From Endozoicomonas sp. OPT23 (GTDB lineage Bacteria > Pseudomonadota > Gammaproteobacteria > Pseudomonadales > Endozoicomonadaceae), in assembly GCF_009653635.1 (NCBI RefSeq), contig NZ_PPFD01000008.1:1-64000 (forward strand): a stretch of DNA of 64,000 nt, read 5' to 3'. The notes below the pieces were generated by a model that searched no databases, had not been told where the DNA came from, and worked only from the letters and a program-made list of their open reading frames with translations. Positions 42,856-51,461 of this stretch are shown here, in pieces. Positions within the stretch are counted from its first letter, which is position 1. Each line of letters begins with the position of its first letter. The position numbers were made by a program, and so were the translations under genes.

Positions 42856-43118
42856 GATGGTCGCCGTGGGTTGAAGCACCGAGGTTATAAATCACAGTGT
42901 GGCAAGTGTCTCCCATTCCATTGGAAATGCAAGCCTTTGGTATATAAAGCCATGCCTTAAAAAGCCTGCCACAGAAAATAAAGTGTTTGATATAATACCT
43001 GTTTAAATTTACAGTATTTTCAAATTTTGTCTATTCTTGGCTCTCATGCCTACAGTGGAGTGAAAGTGTCTGCCGCGAAGTTGAAAACCTTCTCCACAGC
43101 TGCTTTCAAAATACAGTC

Positions 43119-44033
43119 ATGACTCTTACGGAACTGCGTTACATCGTCGCATTGGCTCAAGAACAGCATTTTGGCCGTGCTGCTGGCAAATGTTTTGTCA
43201 GTCAGCCCACGCTCAGTGTCGGTGTTAAAAAGCTGGAAGCAGAGTTGGGCATGGCTCTGTTTGAACGTTCCCGCAATTCGGTGCGGGTCACCCCCATGGG
43301 TGAAAAAGTCGTCAAGCAGGCTCAGAAGGTTCTGGAAGAAGTGGCTGGCGTAAAGCAGATTGCCAAGTCAGGCCGTGACCAGCTGAGCAGTCCACTTCGT
43401 GTTGGCGCTATTTACACGATCGGCCCGTACCTCTTTCCTCATCTGGTTCCCCGTCTGGCTCAGGTAGCTCCGGGTATGCCGCTTTATATTGAGGAAAACT
43501 TCACAGCAGTTCTTCGTAAAAAATTGCGAATGGGTGAGCTGGACGCAATCATCATCGCATTGCCGTTTACTGAGCCCGATGTTCTGACCATGCCGCTTTA
43601 TGATGAGCCCTTCCGGGTTCTGTTGCCGGGTGGTCACCGCTGGGAAAAAGAAGAAGCGGTTGATCCGGCCGAGCTGATTAATGAAGAGCTTTTGCTGTTG
43701 GGTGAAGGACACTGCTTCCGTGATCAGGTATTGGAAGCCTGCCCGCTTCTGGCTCAGAAAGACGACTCGGGCACTGAAGAGTCTGGTGGTATTGAAGCGA
43801 CCTCTCTGGAAACCGTAAGACATATGGTAGCCTCAGGTATGGGTATCAGCGTTTTGCCACAGTCTGCACTGGTGGACAGCCATTACGCTCCGGAAGTTCT
43901 GACATCCAGACCTTTCCGTTCACCGGCTCCCAGCAGAACCGTAGCTTTGGCCTGGAGAACGAGTTTCCCGAGACCCAAGGCTATTGATGCATTATCTGAT
44001 GCCTTGCGGTTATGTTCGGTTGCTAAACCCTGA
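43119..44033 (+). CDS. oxyR: Hydrogen peroxide sensor OxyR
   Basis: The 304-residue LysR-type activator has the DNA-binding HTH at residues 1-60 and the two redox cysteines at exactly the E. coli numbers, Cys199 and Cys208 (GHCFRDQVLEACP). Oxidation to a disulphide switches it to activate katG, ahpC and similar genes. The closely preserved MTLTELRYIVALAQEQHFGRAA start supports ATG 43119. It lies upstream of recG, as in Pseudomonas; a secreted avidin-like gene on the other strand is inserted between. Confidence 0.96.
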   Translation: MTLTELRYIVALAQEQHFGRAAGKCFVSQPTLSVGVKKLEAELGMALFERSRNSVRVTPMGEKVVKQAQKVLEEVAGVKQIAKSGRDQLSSPLRVGAIYTIGPYLFPHLVPRLAQVAPGMPLYIEENFTAVLRKKLRMGELDAIIIALPFTEPDVLTMPLYDEPFRVLLPGGHRWEKEEAVDPAELINEELLLLGEGHCFRDQVLEACPLLAQKDDSGTEESGGIEATSLETVRHMVASGMGISVLPQSALVDSHYAPEVLTSRPFRSPAPSRTVALAWRTSFPRPKAIDALSDALRLCSVAKP

Positions 44034-44049
44034 ATGGTTTTGCGGTCTT

Positions 44050-44490
44050 TTATTCTGGAGCTGGATAAAAAATACTGGATCCGCTATTGATATGAAAAAT
44101 TGATTTGGTGGCTGCTGGATTGGCTTGATGCCAGAGAAGATCCAGCTTTGGGCCTTTTGAAGTCGTAAGACAGGCTCCTGTCCATGAAGAGATAGAGCCT
44201 TCTTCTTTGGTCCAGTTAACTCTGAAGGAGATGGCGGTTCCCTTAGAAGGTAAGTCGAAAGTATTTGTACCGAATGAGCCATATAAAGGGAAAGCAACAT
44301 TATCGGGGAATAGGCCGTCAGGTGATTTGAACGACCCTAGCAGACCGTTATTATCAGTAGGATCTGTCTGCAGAATAAGAGTGGATCCTGATCCGGATGT
44401 CCAGGTACCAAACAGGTTATCGCAGCCCTGAGCATGACAGGTTAAAGAAATCATGCAGCTTAATGGTATGGATAGAAGACCGTATTTCAT
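44050..44490 (-). CDS. Secreted avidin-family protein
   Basis: A 146-residue precursor with a signal peptide ending near CHA20. The mature part aligns with avidin/streptavidin: FGTWTSGSGST (avidin GKWTNDLGSN region), VNWTKEEGSISSWTGAC (avidin VNWKFSESTTVFTGQC), LDLLW (biotin-stacking Trp) and SIFYP near the end. Trp30, Ser36, Trp93, Ser99, Ser101, Trp103 and Trp120 fall at ligand-site positions; Cys23 and Cys107 match the avidin disulphide. The streptavidin Trp120 position is Phe or Ile and the Asp128 position is Ser, so affinity or oligomerisation may differ. The ATG has GGAG 7-8 bases upstream. Confidence 0.85.
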   Translation of the reverse strand: MKYGLLSIPLSCMISLTCHAQGCDNLFGTWTSGSGSTLILQTDPTDNNGLLGSFKSPDGLFPDNVAFPLYGSFGTNTFDLPSKGTAISFRVNWTKEEGSISSWTGACLTTSKGPKLDLLWHQANPAATKSIFHINSGSSIFYPAPE

Positions 44491-44595
44491 ACATTAACTC
44501 CGTGAACTAAATACACATTCATATGGTTTATAGTTTATGAACAGCAGAAGGCAAGAACGGACAAAGTAAAAAACTGTCTTGAAGGTAGGAAGAGT

Positions 44596-46680
44596 ATGGC
44601 CAAGCCCCTGAACGAAGTTCCGGTTACGGCGCTGAAAGGTGTCGGGGGTGCGCTTGCGGAAAAACTGGCGAAAATCCAGATTAATAATCTGCAGGACCTG
44701 CTGTTTCATCTGCCCATGCGTTATCAGGATCGCACCCGTATTGCTCCTATGGGAACCCTGCAGCCGGAAATGGACTGTGTGGTTCAGGGCAGAGTGGTGG
44801 CTGCTGATGTCATGATGGGTAAACGACGTAGTTTGCTGGTTAGAATCAGTGATGGTTCCGGCTCTATTGGTTTACGTTTCTATCATTTCTCCGGCGCTCA
44901 AAAGAATCAGCTGAAAACAGGTGCAGAAGTTCGTTGCTTTGGTGAACCAAGGCGAGCGGCTACCGGCCTTGAAATGTACCATCCGGAATACCGGGTCATT
45001 AAAGCTGATGATGATACTGATGTTGAAGAAACGCTGACACCTGTTTATCCCGCCACCGAAGGTCTGACCCAGCAGCGTATTCGCGCACTCTGTCAACAGG
45101 CGCTGGAAAAGCTTGATAACCCTGATGCCCTGCAAGAGTTTTTGCCTGAAGAAGTTCGCTGGCAATACCAGTTAGGTTCGCTGGTGGATGCCGTTCGTTT
45201 TCTCCATGCGCCACCACCGGATGTTTCCTATGAACTGCTTGAAGAAGGCCAACACCCAGCACAACGTCGCTTATCCTTTGAAGAGTTATTGGCTCACAAC
45301 CTGAGTATGCAGAAACTGCGGACTTTGGTTCGTACTGTTAAAAGTTACCCAATGCCACCGAAGCAGGAACTGACTCAGTCTTTCCGAAAAGAGCTGCCTT
45401 TTGCCCTGACCAATGCTCAGGAAAAGGTGCTGGCCGAAATCAGTCAGGACATGATGGAGCCAGAGCCAATGCTACGGCTGGTTCAGGGTGATGTGGGCTC
45501 GGGTAAAACAGTCGTGGCAGCGCTGGCTGCATTACAGGCCGTGGAAAATGAGTTTCAGGCTGCCGTAATGGCACCCACAGAAATTCTGGCTGAACAGCAT
45601 GAAAAGAACTTCAAGAGCTGGTTCAAACCTCTCGGAATTACTGTCGCTTTTCTATCCGGCAAAGTGAAAGGTAAAAAACGTCAGGAAGTGTTGGAACAGA
45701 TTGCCAGTGGTGAGGCTATGGTGATCGTCGGCACCCACGCTATTTTTCAGGATGAAGTCATCTTTAAAAAGCTGGGACTGGCGATTATTGATGAACAACA
45801 TCGCTTTGGTGTTCATCAGCGAATGTCTCTGCGCAAAAAAGGTGAAGCCAATGGTGGTCAGCCTCATCAGCTGATTATGACGGCAACACCGATTCCCAGA
45901 ACGCTGGCCATGAGCGCCTATGCTGACCTGGATTGTTCCATCATAGATGAACTGCCACCGGGACGAACGCCGGTGAATACCGTTGTGCTGGGTGATGACC
46001 GTCGTGACCAGGTTATTCAGCGGTTAAAAACAGCCTGTGTAGAAGGTCGACAGGCTTACTGGGTTTGCACTCTGATTGAAGAGTCGGAAGCATTGCAGTG
46101 TCAGGCTGCCGAGGTGACAGCTGAACATTTAAAGAAAACCTTGCCGGAACTTTCTATTGGTCTTGTACATGGTCGAATGAAAGCGGCAGAAAAGCTGGAA
46201 GTAATGGATGCCTTCAAGGCTGGTCATCTGCACTTATTAGTAGCAACAACCGTTATTGAAGTGGGTGTCGATGTTCCGAATGCCAGCCTGATGGTCATTG
46301 AAAACCCTGAACGGCTTGGCCTGTCCCAACTGCACCAGCTTCGAGGTCGGGTCGGCCGTGGCTCCATAGCCAGTCACTGTCTTTTGATGTATCACGCACC
46401 TTTGTCGCAACAGAGTCGTGAACGTTTGCAGGTTATGCGTGATTCCAGCGATGGTTTTGTAATTGCCGAAAAAGACCTTGAACTGAGAGGCCCAGGTGAA
46501 GTTCTGGGAACTCGTCAGACAGGTCTGGCGTCATTCCGGGTTGCCGATCTGGAAAGGGATTCCGGCTTGCTGGAAGATGTAAAAAATGCCGGTCGGGTGT
46601 TGCTGGAACAAGCCCCTTCTAATGCAGAACCGCTTATTCTTCGATGGCTGGGACATGCTGAGAAGTATGCGAATGTTTAA
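44596..46680 (+). CDS. recG: ATP-dependent DNA helicase RecG
   Basis: The 694-residue helicase has an N-terminal wedge/OB domain, Walker A GDVGSGKTVVA, the DEQH box (IIDEQHRFGV), MTATPIPRTLA and the C-terminal helicase motifs GRVGRG. RecG remodels stalled replication forks and R-loops. Length and motif set are normal. ATG 44596 follows AGGTAGGAAGAG. It ends by overlapping 47 bp of the convergent LysR gene. Confidence 0.97.
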   Translation: MAKPLNEVPVTALKGVGGALAEKLAKIQINNLQDLLFHLPMRYQDRTRIAPMGTLQPEMDCVVQGRVVAADVMMGKRRSLLVRISDGSGSIGLRFYHFSGAQKNQLKTGAEVRCFGEPRRAATGLEMYHPEYRVIKADDDTDVEETLTPVYPATEGLTQQRIRALCQQALEKLDNPDALQEFLPEEVRWQYQLGSLVDAVRFLHAPPPDVSYELLEEGQHPAQRRLSFEELLAHNLSMQKLRTLVRTVKSYPMPPKQELTQSFRKELPFALTNAQEKVLAEISQDMMEPEPMLRLVQGDVGSGKTVVAALAALQAVENEFQAAVMAPTEILAEQHEKNFKSWFKPLGITVAFLSGKVKGKKRQEVLEQIASGEAMVIVGTHAIFQDEVIFKKLGLAIIDEQHRFGVHQRMSLRKKGEANGGQPHQLIMTATPIPRTLAMSAYADLDCSIIDELPPGRTPVNTVVLGDDRRDQVIQRLKTACVEGRQAYWVCTLIEESEALQCQAAEVTAEHLKKTLPELSIGLVHGRMKAAEKLEVMDAFKAGHLHLLVATTVIEVGVDVPNASLMVIENPERLGLSQLHQLRGRVGRGSIASHCLLMYHAPLSQQSRERLQVMRDSSDGFVIAEKDLELRGPGEVLGTRQTGLASFRVADLERDSGLLEDVKNAGRVLLEQAPSNAEPLILRWLGHAEKYANV

Positions 46681-47614
46681 CGTTCATCCTATCTGAACGA
46701 AGGTTAATGCCTGCATCCCAGTGGGGCTTATCTTTTCCGATTTTATCAATTATAAAGTCAATAAATGCCCGAACCTTTGCCGGTAAATGCTTTCGTTCAG
46801 GATAAACCGCGTACATGGTTTGCTGAGGTAAACGGTAATCAGGAAGTACCTGAACAAGCTCGCCGGACTTCAGGTACTCACTGGCCGTAAAGGTCGTAAG
46901 CCGACCAATGCCGCAGTTTCCCAGAATCGCAGTCATCAACGCTTCACTGTTATTGACCAGAAAATTACCGGTTGTTTGAATGCTGACGGTTTCATCCCTG
47001 CCCATTAGCACCCATTCACTGGAATCTTTGGAATACACATAATGCAGGCAGTTATGGTCGTGCAGGTCGCTCACTGTTTCTGGTGTTCCATGCTTTTTTA
47101 GATAGGCAGGTGTTGCTACCAGCAGGTTATGGCAGGGGGCAATTTTACGGGCAATTAGTGATGAATCTGCCAGCTTTCCGCCCCGAATAGCCAGATCAAA
47201 ACCCTCACCGACCAGATCCATTACCCGGTCTTCCATAACCATATTGATGGAAATCCCCGGGTAGTTGCTCAGAAACTCAGGTACCAAAGGGGCAATATGT
47301 AAGCGACCAAACGACATAGGAACCGAAATTTTTAACTGGCCTTTTGGACTGCCCTGTAATTCGAAGACTGAATCTTCAGCTTCCTGAGCCGCATTTAGCG
47401 CCTCAATCGCTCTTGATAAATAACGTTCGCCCGCTTCAGTAAGACTGAGCTTTCGAGTTGAACGATGAAGTAGCTGAACACCAAGATGCTCTTCAAGTTG
47501 GGTAATCCGTTTGCTGACGGCTGATTTTGATAGCCCCAGCTTGCGAGCTGCTGCAGCAAAGCCATTGCTTTCCACAACAGCAACAAAAATGGCCAGTGCA
47601 CCAAACTGATTCAT
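46634..47614 (-). CDS. LysR-family transcriptional regulator
   Basis: About 326 residues from ATG 47614 (MNQFGALAIFVAVVESNGF) with an N-terminal winged HTH (FAAAARKLGLSKSAVSKRITQLEEHLG) and a LysR effector domain of the CrgA/AaeR-like group. A GTG at 47626 would add four residues. It diverges from the VOC protein gene with about 115 bp between and probably controls it. The last 47 bp run antisense into the end of recG, and the 3' tail (about 25 residues, RSDRMNVKHSHTSQHVPAIEE) looks like a non-conserved extension. Confidence 0.88.
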   Translation of the reverse strand: MNQFGALAIFVAVVESNGFAAAARKLGLSKSAVSKRITQLEEHLGVQLLHRSTRKLSLTEAGERYLSRAIEALNAAQEAEDSVFELQGSPKGQLKISVPMSFGRLHIAPLVPEFLSNYPGISINMVMEDRVMDLVGEGFDLAIRGGKLADSSLIARKIAPCHNLLVATPAYLKKHGTPETVSDLHDHNCLHYVYSKDSSEWVLMGRDETVSIQTTGNFLVNNSEALMTAILGNCGIGRLTTFTASEYLKSGELVQVLPDYRLPQQTMYAVYPERKHLPAKVRAFIDFIIDKIGKDKPHWDAGINLRSDRMNVKHSHTSQHVPAIEE

Positions 47615-47728
47615 CTTATTGTTCACTTTTATTCGACAGTCAGTTTCCAGTATGTCGGATTATCACTCATGAAGAAACGATCTATAGTTTTACTGTCACC
47701 TGAACAATAAAGAAAAGGATATGTTGCC

Positions 47729-48190
47729 ATGGTCAGACTTGAGCATTCCAACCTGAGTGTTGTTGATATAGAGAAAACACTCGATTTTATCCTGACTGCT
47801 TTCCCTCACTGGCAAGTGAGAGCCAGAGGAAACAATGTCTGGTATGGCGTTGAAAGACAGTGGCTGCATGTGGGTGATGATGACTATTACCTGAGTCTGA
47901 ATGGTCAGGCAGCAGGAAAGAACCGGGACTTACAGGGGCATACTCCAGGGCTGGCTCACCTCGGGTTTGCTGTAGATGATGTGAATGCTATCGTCGAAAG
48001 GCTGACGGCTAAAGGTTATGACATTCGGGTGGATATGCGAGAAGGTCACCCGTTTAGGAAGACAGCCTACTTTATTGATCCGGAAGGGTTTGAGTTCGAG
48101 TTCATTCAATACCTCAGTGAAAAGCCGGAAGAGAAGAACCTTTATGAAGATGTAGGCTCAACAGTAGTGACCTTTGTAAATCCGGACTGA
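47729..48190 (+). CDS. VOC-superfamily (glyoxalase/dioxygenase-fold) protein
   Basis: A 153-residue protein with the paired beta-alpha-beta-beta-beta modules of the vicinal-oxygen-chelate fold: LEHSNLSVVDIEKTLDFIL at the start, HLGFAVDDVNAIVERLTAKG in the middle and YFIDPEGFEFEFIQYL at the end. Candidate metal ligands His6, His77 and the Glu of EFEFIQ are present. Members act as glyoxalases, dioxygenases or resistance proteins; the substrate is unknown. Divergent from the LysR gene, its likely regulator. ATG 47729 is preceded by AAAAGGA at a suitable distance. Confidence 0.87.
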   Translation: MVRLEHSNLSVVDIEKTLDFILTAFPHWQVRARGNNVWYGVERQWLHVGDDDYYLSLNGQAAGKNRDLQGHTPGLAHLGFAVDDVNAIVERLTAKGYDIRVDMREGHPFRKTAYFIDPEGFEFEFIQYLSEKPEEKNLYEDVGSTVVTFVNPD

Positions 48191-48348
48191 GTTTTCTGAT
48201 CGGTAGGCTGATGTGCACAGGAGCGCAGGAAGCATAGGAGCTTCGGAGGATTTATACGATATTCGAAACTTTATATGCTTTTCATTTCTTTCAAGAGTTA
48301 TAACTTGTTAGCAAGTTAAGAAAGTTGTCTGATTGACTCAAAATAATA

Positions 48349-50403
48349 ATGAGTCTAATCATGAAAACTCTTGTTAAACGGCTATTGAAGTATACGTTTA
48401 TACTACTTGCATTTGGCTCGGTTGCGGGCTTTTTCTGGCTCGATCATCAGTTGCAGAAAGCGATTCCTGATGACGAGTACCATGCCTATATTAATCAGCC
48501 TGCCAAGCCGCCATCCTACGCAGATTCAAAGCATGTAAGTTGTCAGGATCAGAACAAAGATAAGAATGCCTACTTTGGGGCTCTCCATATTCATACCGGT
48601 TTCTCTGGCGATGCCGCAGGATGGGGTAACCAGACAACCCCTGTTGATGCCTACAAGTTTGCCCGTGGCGATACAATAAAACCTGAATTTCGACTTGGTG
48701 ATCTTTCTTCGCCAGAGGTCACTATTGACCGGCCACTGGATTTTGCTGCGGTAACTGACCATGCCGAATATCTGGGGGAAGCTTACCTTTGCAGTACGCC
48801 GGGAACTCAGGCCTATGACACGCTGATTTGCAGTGTTTTCCGTGGCGATACTCAACTGCCTTTGGGAGAAGCGGCACAACCTTTAATTCGTATGGCTTCC
48901 ATGGTGATGTTTGATGAACGTTCAGCGTTGCTTTGTGGTGAAAATGGTATGGGTTGCCTGAAAGGTGTTAACCATCAGTGGCTGCGTACACAACAAGCGG
49001 CTGAGGAAGCCTATGACCGCAGTGATGCCTGCAATTTCACCAGCTTTGTTGGCTATGAATACAGCCTGAAAGAAAAGGCCAGCAATATGCACCGTAACGT
49101 AATTTATGCCAACGGTACTGTGCCGCCTATTCCTCTGAGTGCCCGTGAAGTTCAGAAACCGGAACAACTATGGGAATGGCTGGACAACAACTGTCTTGAA
49201 GCTGATGGTAACTGTGATGCGCTGGTTATTCCTCACAACAGTAACTGGAGCAGTGGTCGTATGTTTTATCCATATCGTCTGACTGAATATAGCGAAAAGG
49301 ATAAACAGCGCTATGCCATGTTGAGAAACAAGGTTGAGAGACTGGTTGAGATCATGCAGATCAAGGGAGATTCCGAGTGCCGAAATGGTCTGTCCGGCAT
49401 TATGGGTATGCCTGATGAACTCTGTGACTTTGAAAAACTGCGTAATTATCAGGAAGAAACGGAAGACTGCGGGGACAAAAAAGGTGAAGGAAATATGAAG
49501 CTACAGGGATGTGTATCCCGTTACAGTTTTGTTCGTTCAGTGTTAATGGAAGGCCTTACCGAACAGCGTGAAGTCGGAACCAACTCCATGAAGTTCGGTA
49601 TTATAGCTGCGTCGGATAATCATCTGGCCATTGGTGGTGCCGTTGAGGAAGACAACTATCCCGGTCACAACGGTGGTGATACCACACCAAAAGATCGTAT
49701 TGGTGAAGAAATTAATGTCCCTGGTCTGGTAAAGGCTGAACCATATCGCTACAACCCGGGTGGTATTGCTGGTGTCTGGGCCGAAGAGAATACCCGGGAA
49801 TCTCTCTTTTCCTCGATGAAGAAAAAGGAAACCTTCGGTACTTCAGGCCCTCGAATTCTGCCGCGTTTCTTTGCTGGTTGGGACTACAAGCCAGAGATGT
49901 GTGGCAACCCCGATATGGTGTCCCGGGCTTATGCGTCTGGTGTTGCCATGGGCGGCGATTTGCCTGAAGCACCTTCTGCCAGCTCCAGGCCATCGTTTCT
50001 TTTGAGTGCCTTGATGGATGCCAAAGAAGGTGCAACACCACTGCAGAAAATCCAGATCATTAAAGGCTGGACGGATGAGAGCGGCAAAATGTATCAGGAG
50101 ATTATTGATGTTGTAGGCGATAAGCAGCCAACCATGTCTGTAAACACTAATACTTGTGAGCAGACTGGCACCGGCCATCAAAGTCTTTGCGGTGTATGGC
50201 AGGATGAAAACTTCGACCCGAATGTTTCAGCGGTTTATTACGCTCGTGTCGTTGAGAACCCAAGCTGCCGCTGGAGTACATACGACTGCAATAAGCTGTC
50301 TGATAAAGAAAAGCCTGCGGCTTGCTCTGACCCAAGCGTTCCGAAAACCGTTCAGGAAAGAGCATGGACGTCTCCTGTCTGGTATGAAGCCAGTCAGGGG
50401 TAA
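48349..50403 (+). CDS. DUF3604 domain exported/anchored protein
   Basis: The 684-residue protein has an N-terminal signal anchor (about residues 14-32) followed by a DUF3604 domain, a PHP-like metallo-phosphoesterase relative: FGALHIHTGFSGDAAGWG and DFAAVTDHAEYLGE provide His/Asp metal ligands, with IPHNSNWS and AASDNHLA later. It is rich in Cys (over a dozen), consistent with an oxidising periplasmic site. The role of the family is not established. ATG 48361 (MKTLVKRLL) is a fair alternative start four codons in. No operon partner; it converges on a DMT transporter. Confidence 0.85.
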   Translation: MSLIMKTLVKRLLKYTFILLAFGSVAGFFWLDHQLQKAIPDDEYHAYINQPAKPPSYADSKHVSCQDQNKDKNAYFGALHIHTGFSGDAAGWGNQTTPVDAYKFARGDTIKPEFRLGDLSSPEVTIDRPLDFAAVTDHAEYLGEAYLCSTPGTQAYDTLICSVFRGDTQLPLGEAAQPLIRMASMVMFDERSALLCGENGMGCLKGVNHQWLRTQQAAEEAYDRSDACNFTSFVGYEYSLKEKASNMHRNVIYANGTVPPIPLSAREVQKPEQLWEWLDNNCLEADGNCDALVIPHNSNWSSGRMFYPYRLTEYSEKDKQRYAMLRNKVERLVEIMQIKGDSECRNGLSGIMGMPDELCDFEKLRNYQEETEDCGDKKGEGNMKLQGCVSRYSFVRSVLMEGLTEQREVGTNSMKFGIIAASDNHLAIGGAVEEDNYPGHNGGDTTPKDRIGEEINVPGLVKAEPYRYNPGGIAGVWAEENTRESLFSSMKKKETFGTSGPRILPRFFAGWDYKPEMCGNPDMVSRAYASGVAMGGDLPEAPSASSRPSFLLSALMDAKEGATPLQKIQIIKGWTDESGKMYQEIIDVVGDKQPTMSVNTNTCEQTGTGHQSLCGVWQDENFDPNVSAVYYARVVENPSCRWSTYDCNKLSDKEKPAACSDPSVPKTVQERAWTSPVWYEASQG

Positions 50404-50410
50404 TCTTGTT

Positions 50411-50436
50411 AAAGTCGTAGCATCAGCTGCGACTTT
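50411..50436. terminator. shared terminator between DUF3604 and DMT genes
   Basis: Arms 50411-50421 and 50426-50436 (11 bp, one mismatch) flank a 4-base loop. T-rich sequence follows on the plus strand. It overlaps the last codons of the reverse-strand gene. Confidence 0.75.
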
Positions 50437-51352
50437 GCTTTATGCGATTAAAGGCAAAAGGTAAAAGAGCGCTGGCAATAATAATGGCAGCTCCAATCAT
50501 GGAGAGAGAATCCGGTACCTCACCAAATAGCCAATAGCCGAAAGCAATCGAGTAAATCATTTTCATATACTCGACATTGGCAACGATATTGGCTTCCCCA
50601 TGTTTATAGGCGGTAACTCCAATCCATTGTGCGACGGAAGAGAGAACGCCCACTGCCACAAGGAGCATCAGTTCATAACCGTTTGGCCACTGCCAGGCGT
50701 ACAGGCTTGGAACCAAAGCTATAAAACCTACGAACACCGCTTGATAAGTCAGTAGAACCACTCGTGATTGCGTTTGCGCCATTCTCCTTACGCAGACGAC
50801 AGCAACTGCTGCTCCCAGTGAGCCAACTATTCCCGCCAAAGTGTAAACGACAGAAGGGTCTTCAAACTCTGGTCGTACAATCAGAATGACACCGGCAAAG
50901 CCAGATAGAATAGTAAACAGGCGGACTTTACCAATAATTTCTGAAAGAAACAGTCTGGAAATAACGGCGACAAACAGCACCTGAAGGAAGCCGAGAGCCG
51001 TAGCATCTGCCAATGGAATATTACTGACAGTGACAAATCCCAGATAAAGCGCAGCAAAAGCACCAAGAATACGAAACAGGTGTAGCTGTATTTGTTGTGG
51101 TTTTAGCAATACATCCAGAGATCCCAAGACGGAAGGCATCAGAACGGCAACAAAGATCAGCTGTCGAAACAGTAATATCTGAAACAGGTCAATTCGCTCA
51201 CTTAATACTCGAACAATGACGCCTACTGCAACAAAAAGTGCAGTAGAGATAAGAGCGAGTAGAACGCCTTTTGAAGTCGGTGACAGTGTGTTGATGAATG
51301 GGATATTTACTCGGGAAAGCAAAGCAGGTTTGCTTGTTATTTCGTTGACCAT
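50423..51352 (-). CDS. DMT-superfamily (EamA) transporter
   Basis: About 309 residues with ten hydrophobic helices forming two EamA repeats (FRQLIFVAVLMP in the first, VVLLTYQAVFVGFIALVP in the second). EamA proteins export amino acids, nucleobases or metabolites; direction and substrate cannot be read. ATG 51352 is preferred to a GTG at 51364 four codons upstream. A cytoplasmic N-terminal stretch of about 28 residues comes before the first helix. Confidence 0.87.
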   Translation of the reverse strand: MVNEITSKPALLSRVNIPFINTLSPTSKGVLLALISTALFVAVGVIVRVLSERIDLFQILLFRQLIFVAVLMPSVLGSLDVLLKPQQIQLHLFRILGAFAALYLGFVTVSNIPLADATALGFLQVLFVAVISRLFLSEIIGKVRLFTILSGFAGVILIVRPEFEDPSVVYTLAGIVGSLGAAVAVVCVRRMAQTQSRVVLLTYQAVFVGFIALVPSLYAWQWPNGYELMLLVAVGVLSSVAQWIGVTAYKHGEANIVANVEYMKMIYSIAFGYWLFGEVPDSLSMIGAAIIIASALLPFAFNRIKQSRS

Positions 51353-51413
51353 TAGTTCACTCACAGTGTCATGAGTGGATATTTTAAAGGTTGCACCTGT
51401 AGACAGGTCAATA

Positions 51414-51442
51414 AGAAGCCCGAATAAAAAAATCGGGCTTCT
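51414..51442 (-). terminator. terminator of the giant modular protein gene
   Basis: Perfect 10-bp arms (51414-51423 and 51433-51442) with a 9-base A-rich loop lie 20 bp past the stop. On the reverse strand, TTATTG follows the stem. Confidence 0.85.
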
Positions 51443-51461
51443 GTTCAGAAACGACTAACGT

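Noticed and set aside
29120-43118. Prophage or integrative element
   Set aside because: No integrase, transposase, structural phage gene, tRNA target or flanking direct repeat was found.
5580-51410. Recurring TGTAGACA-like words (5582, 19443, 25953, 51399) as a common element
   Set aside because: Flanking bases differ beyond a few positions and the sites have no shared position relative to genes; chance is sufficient.
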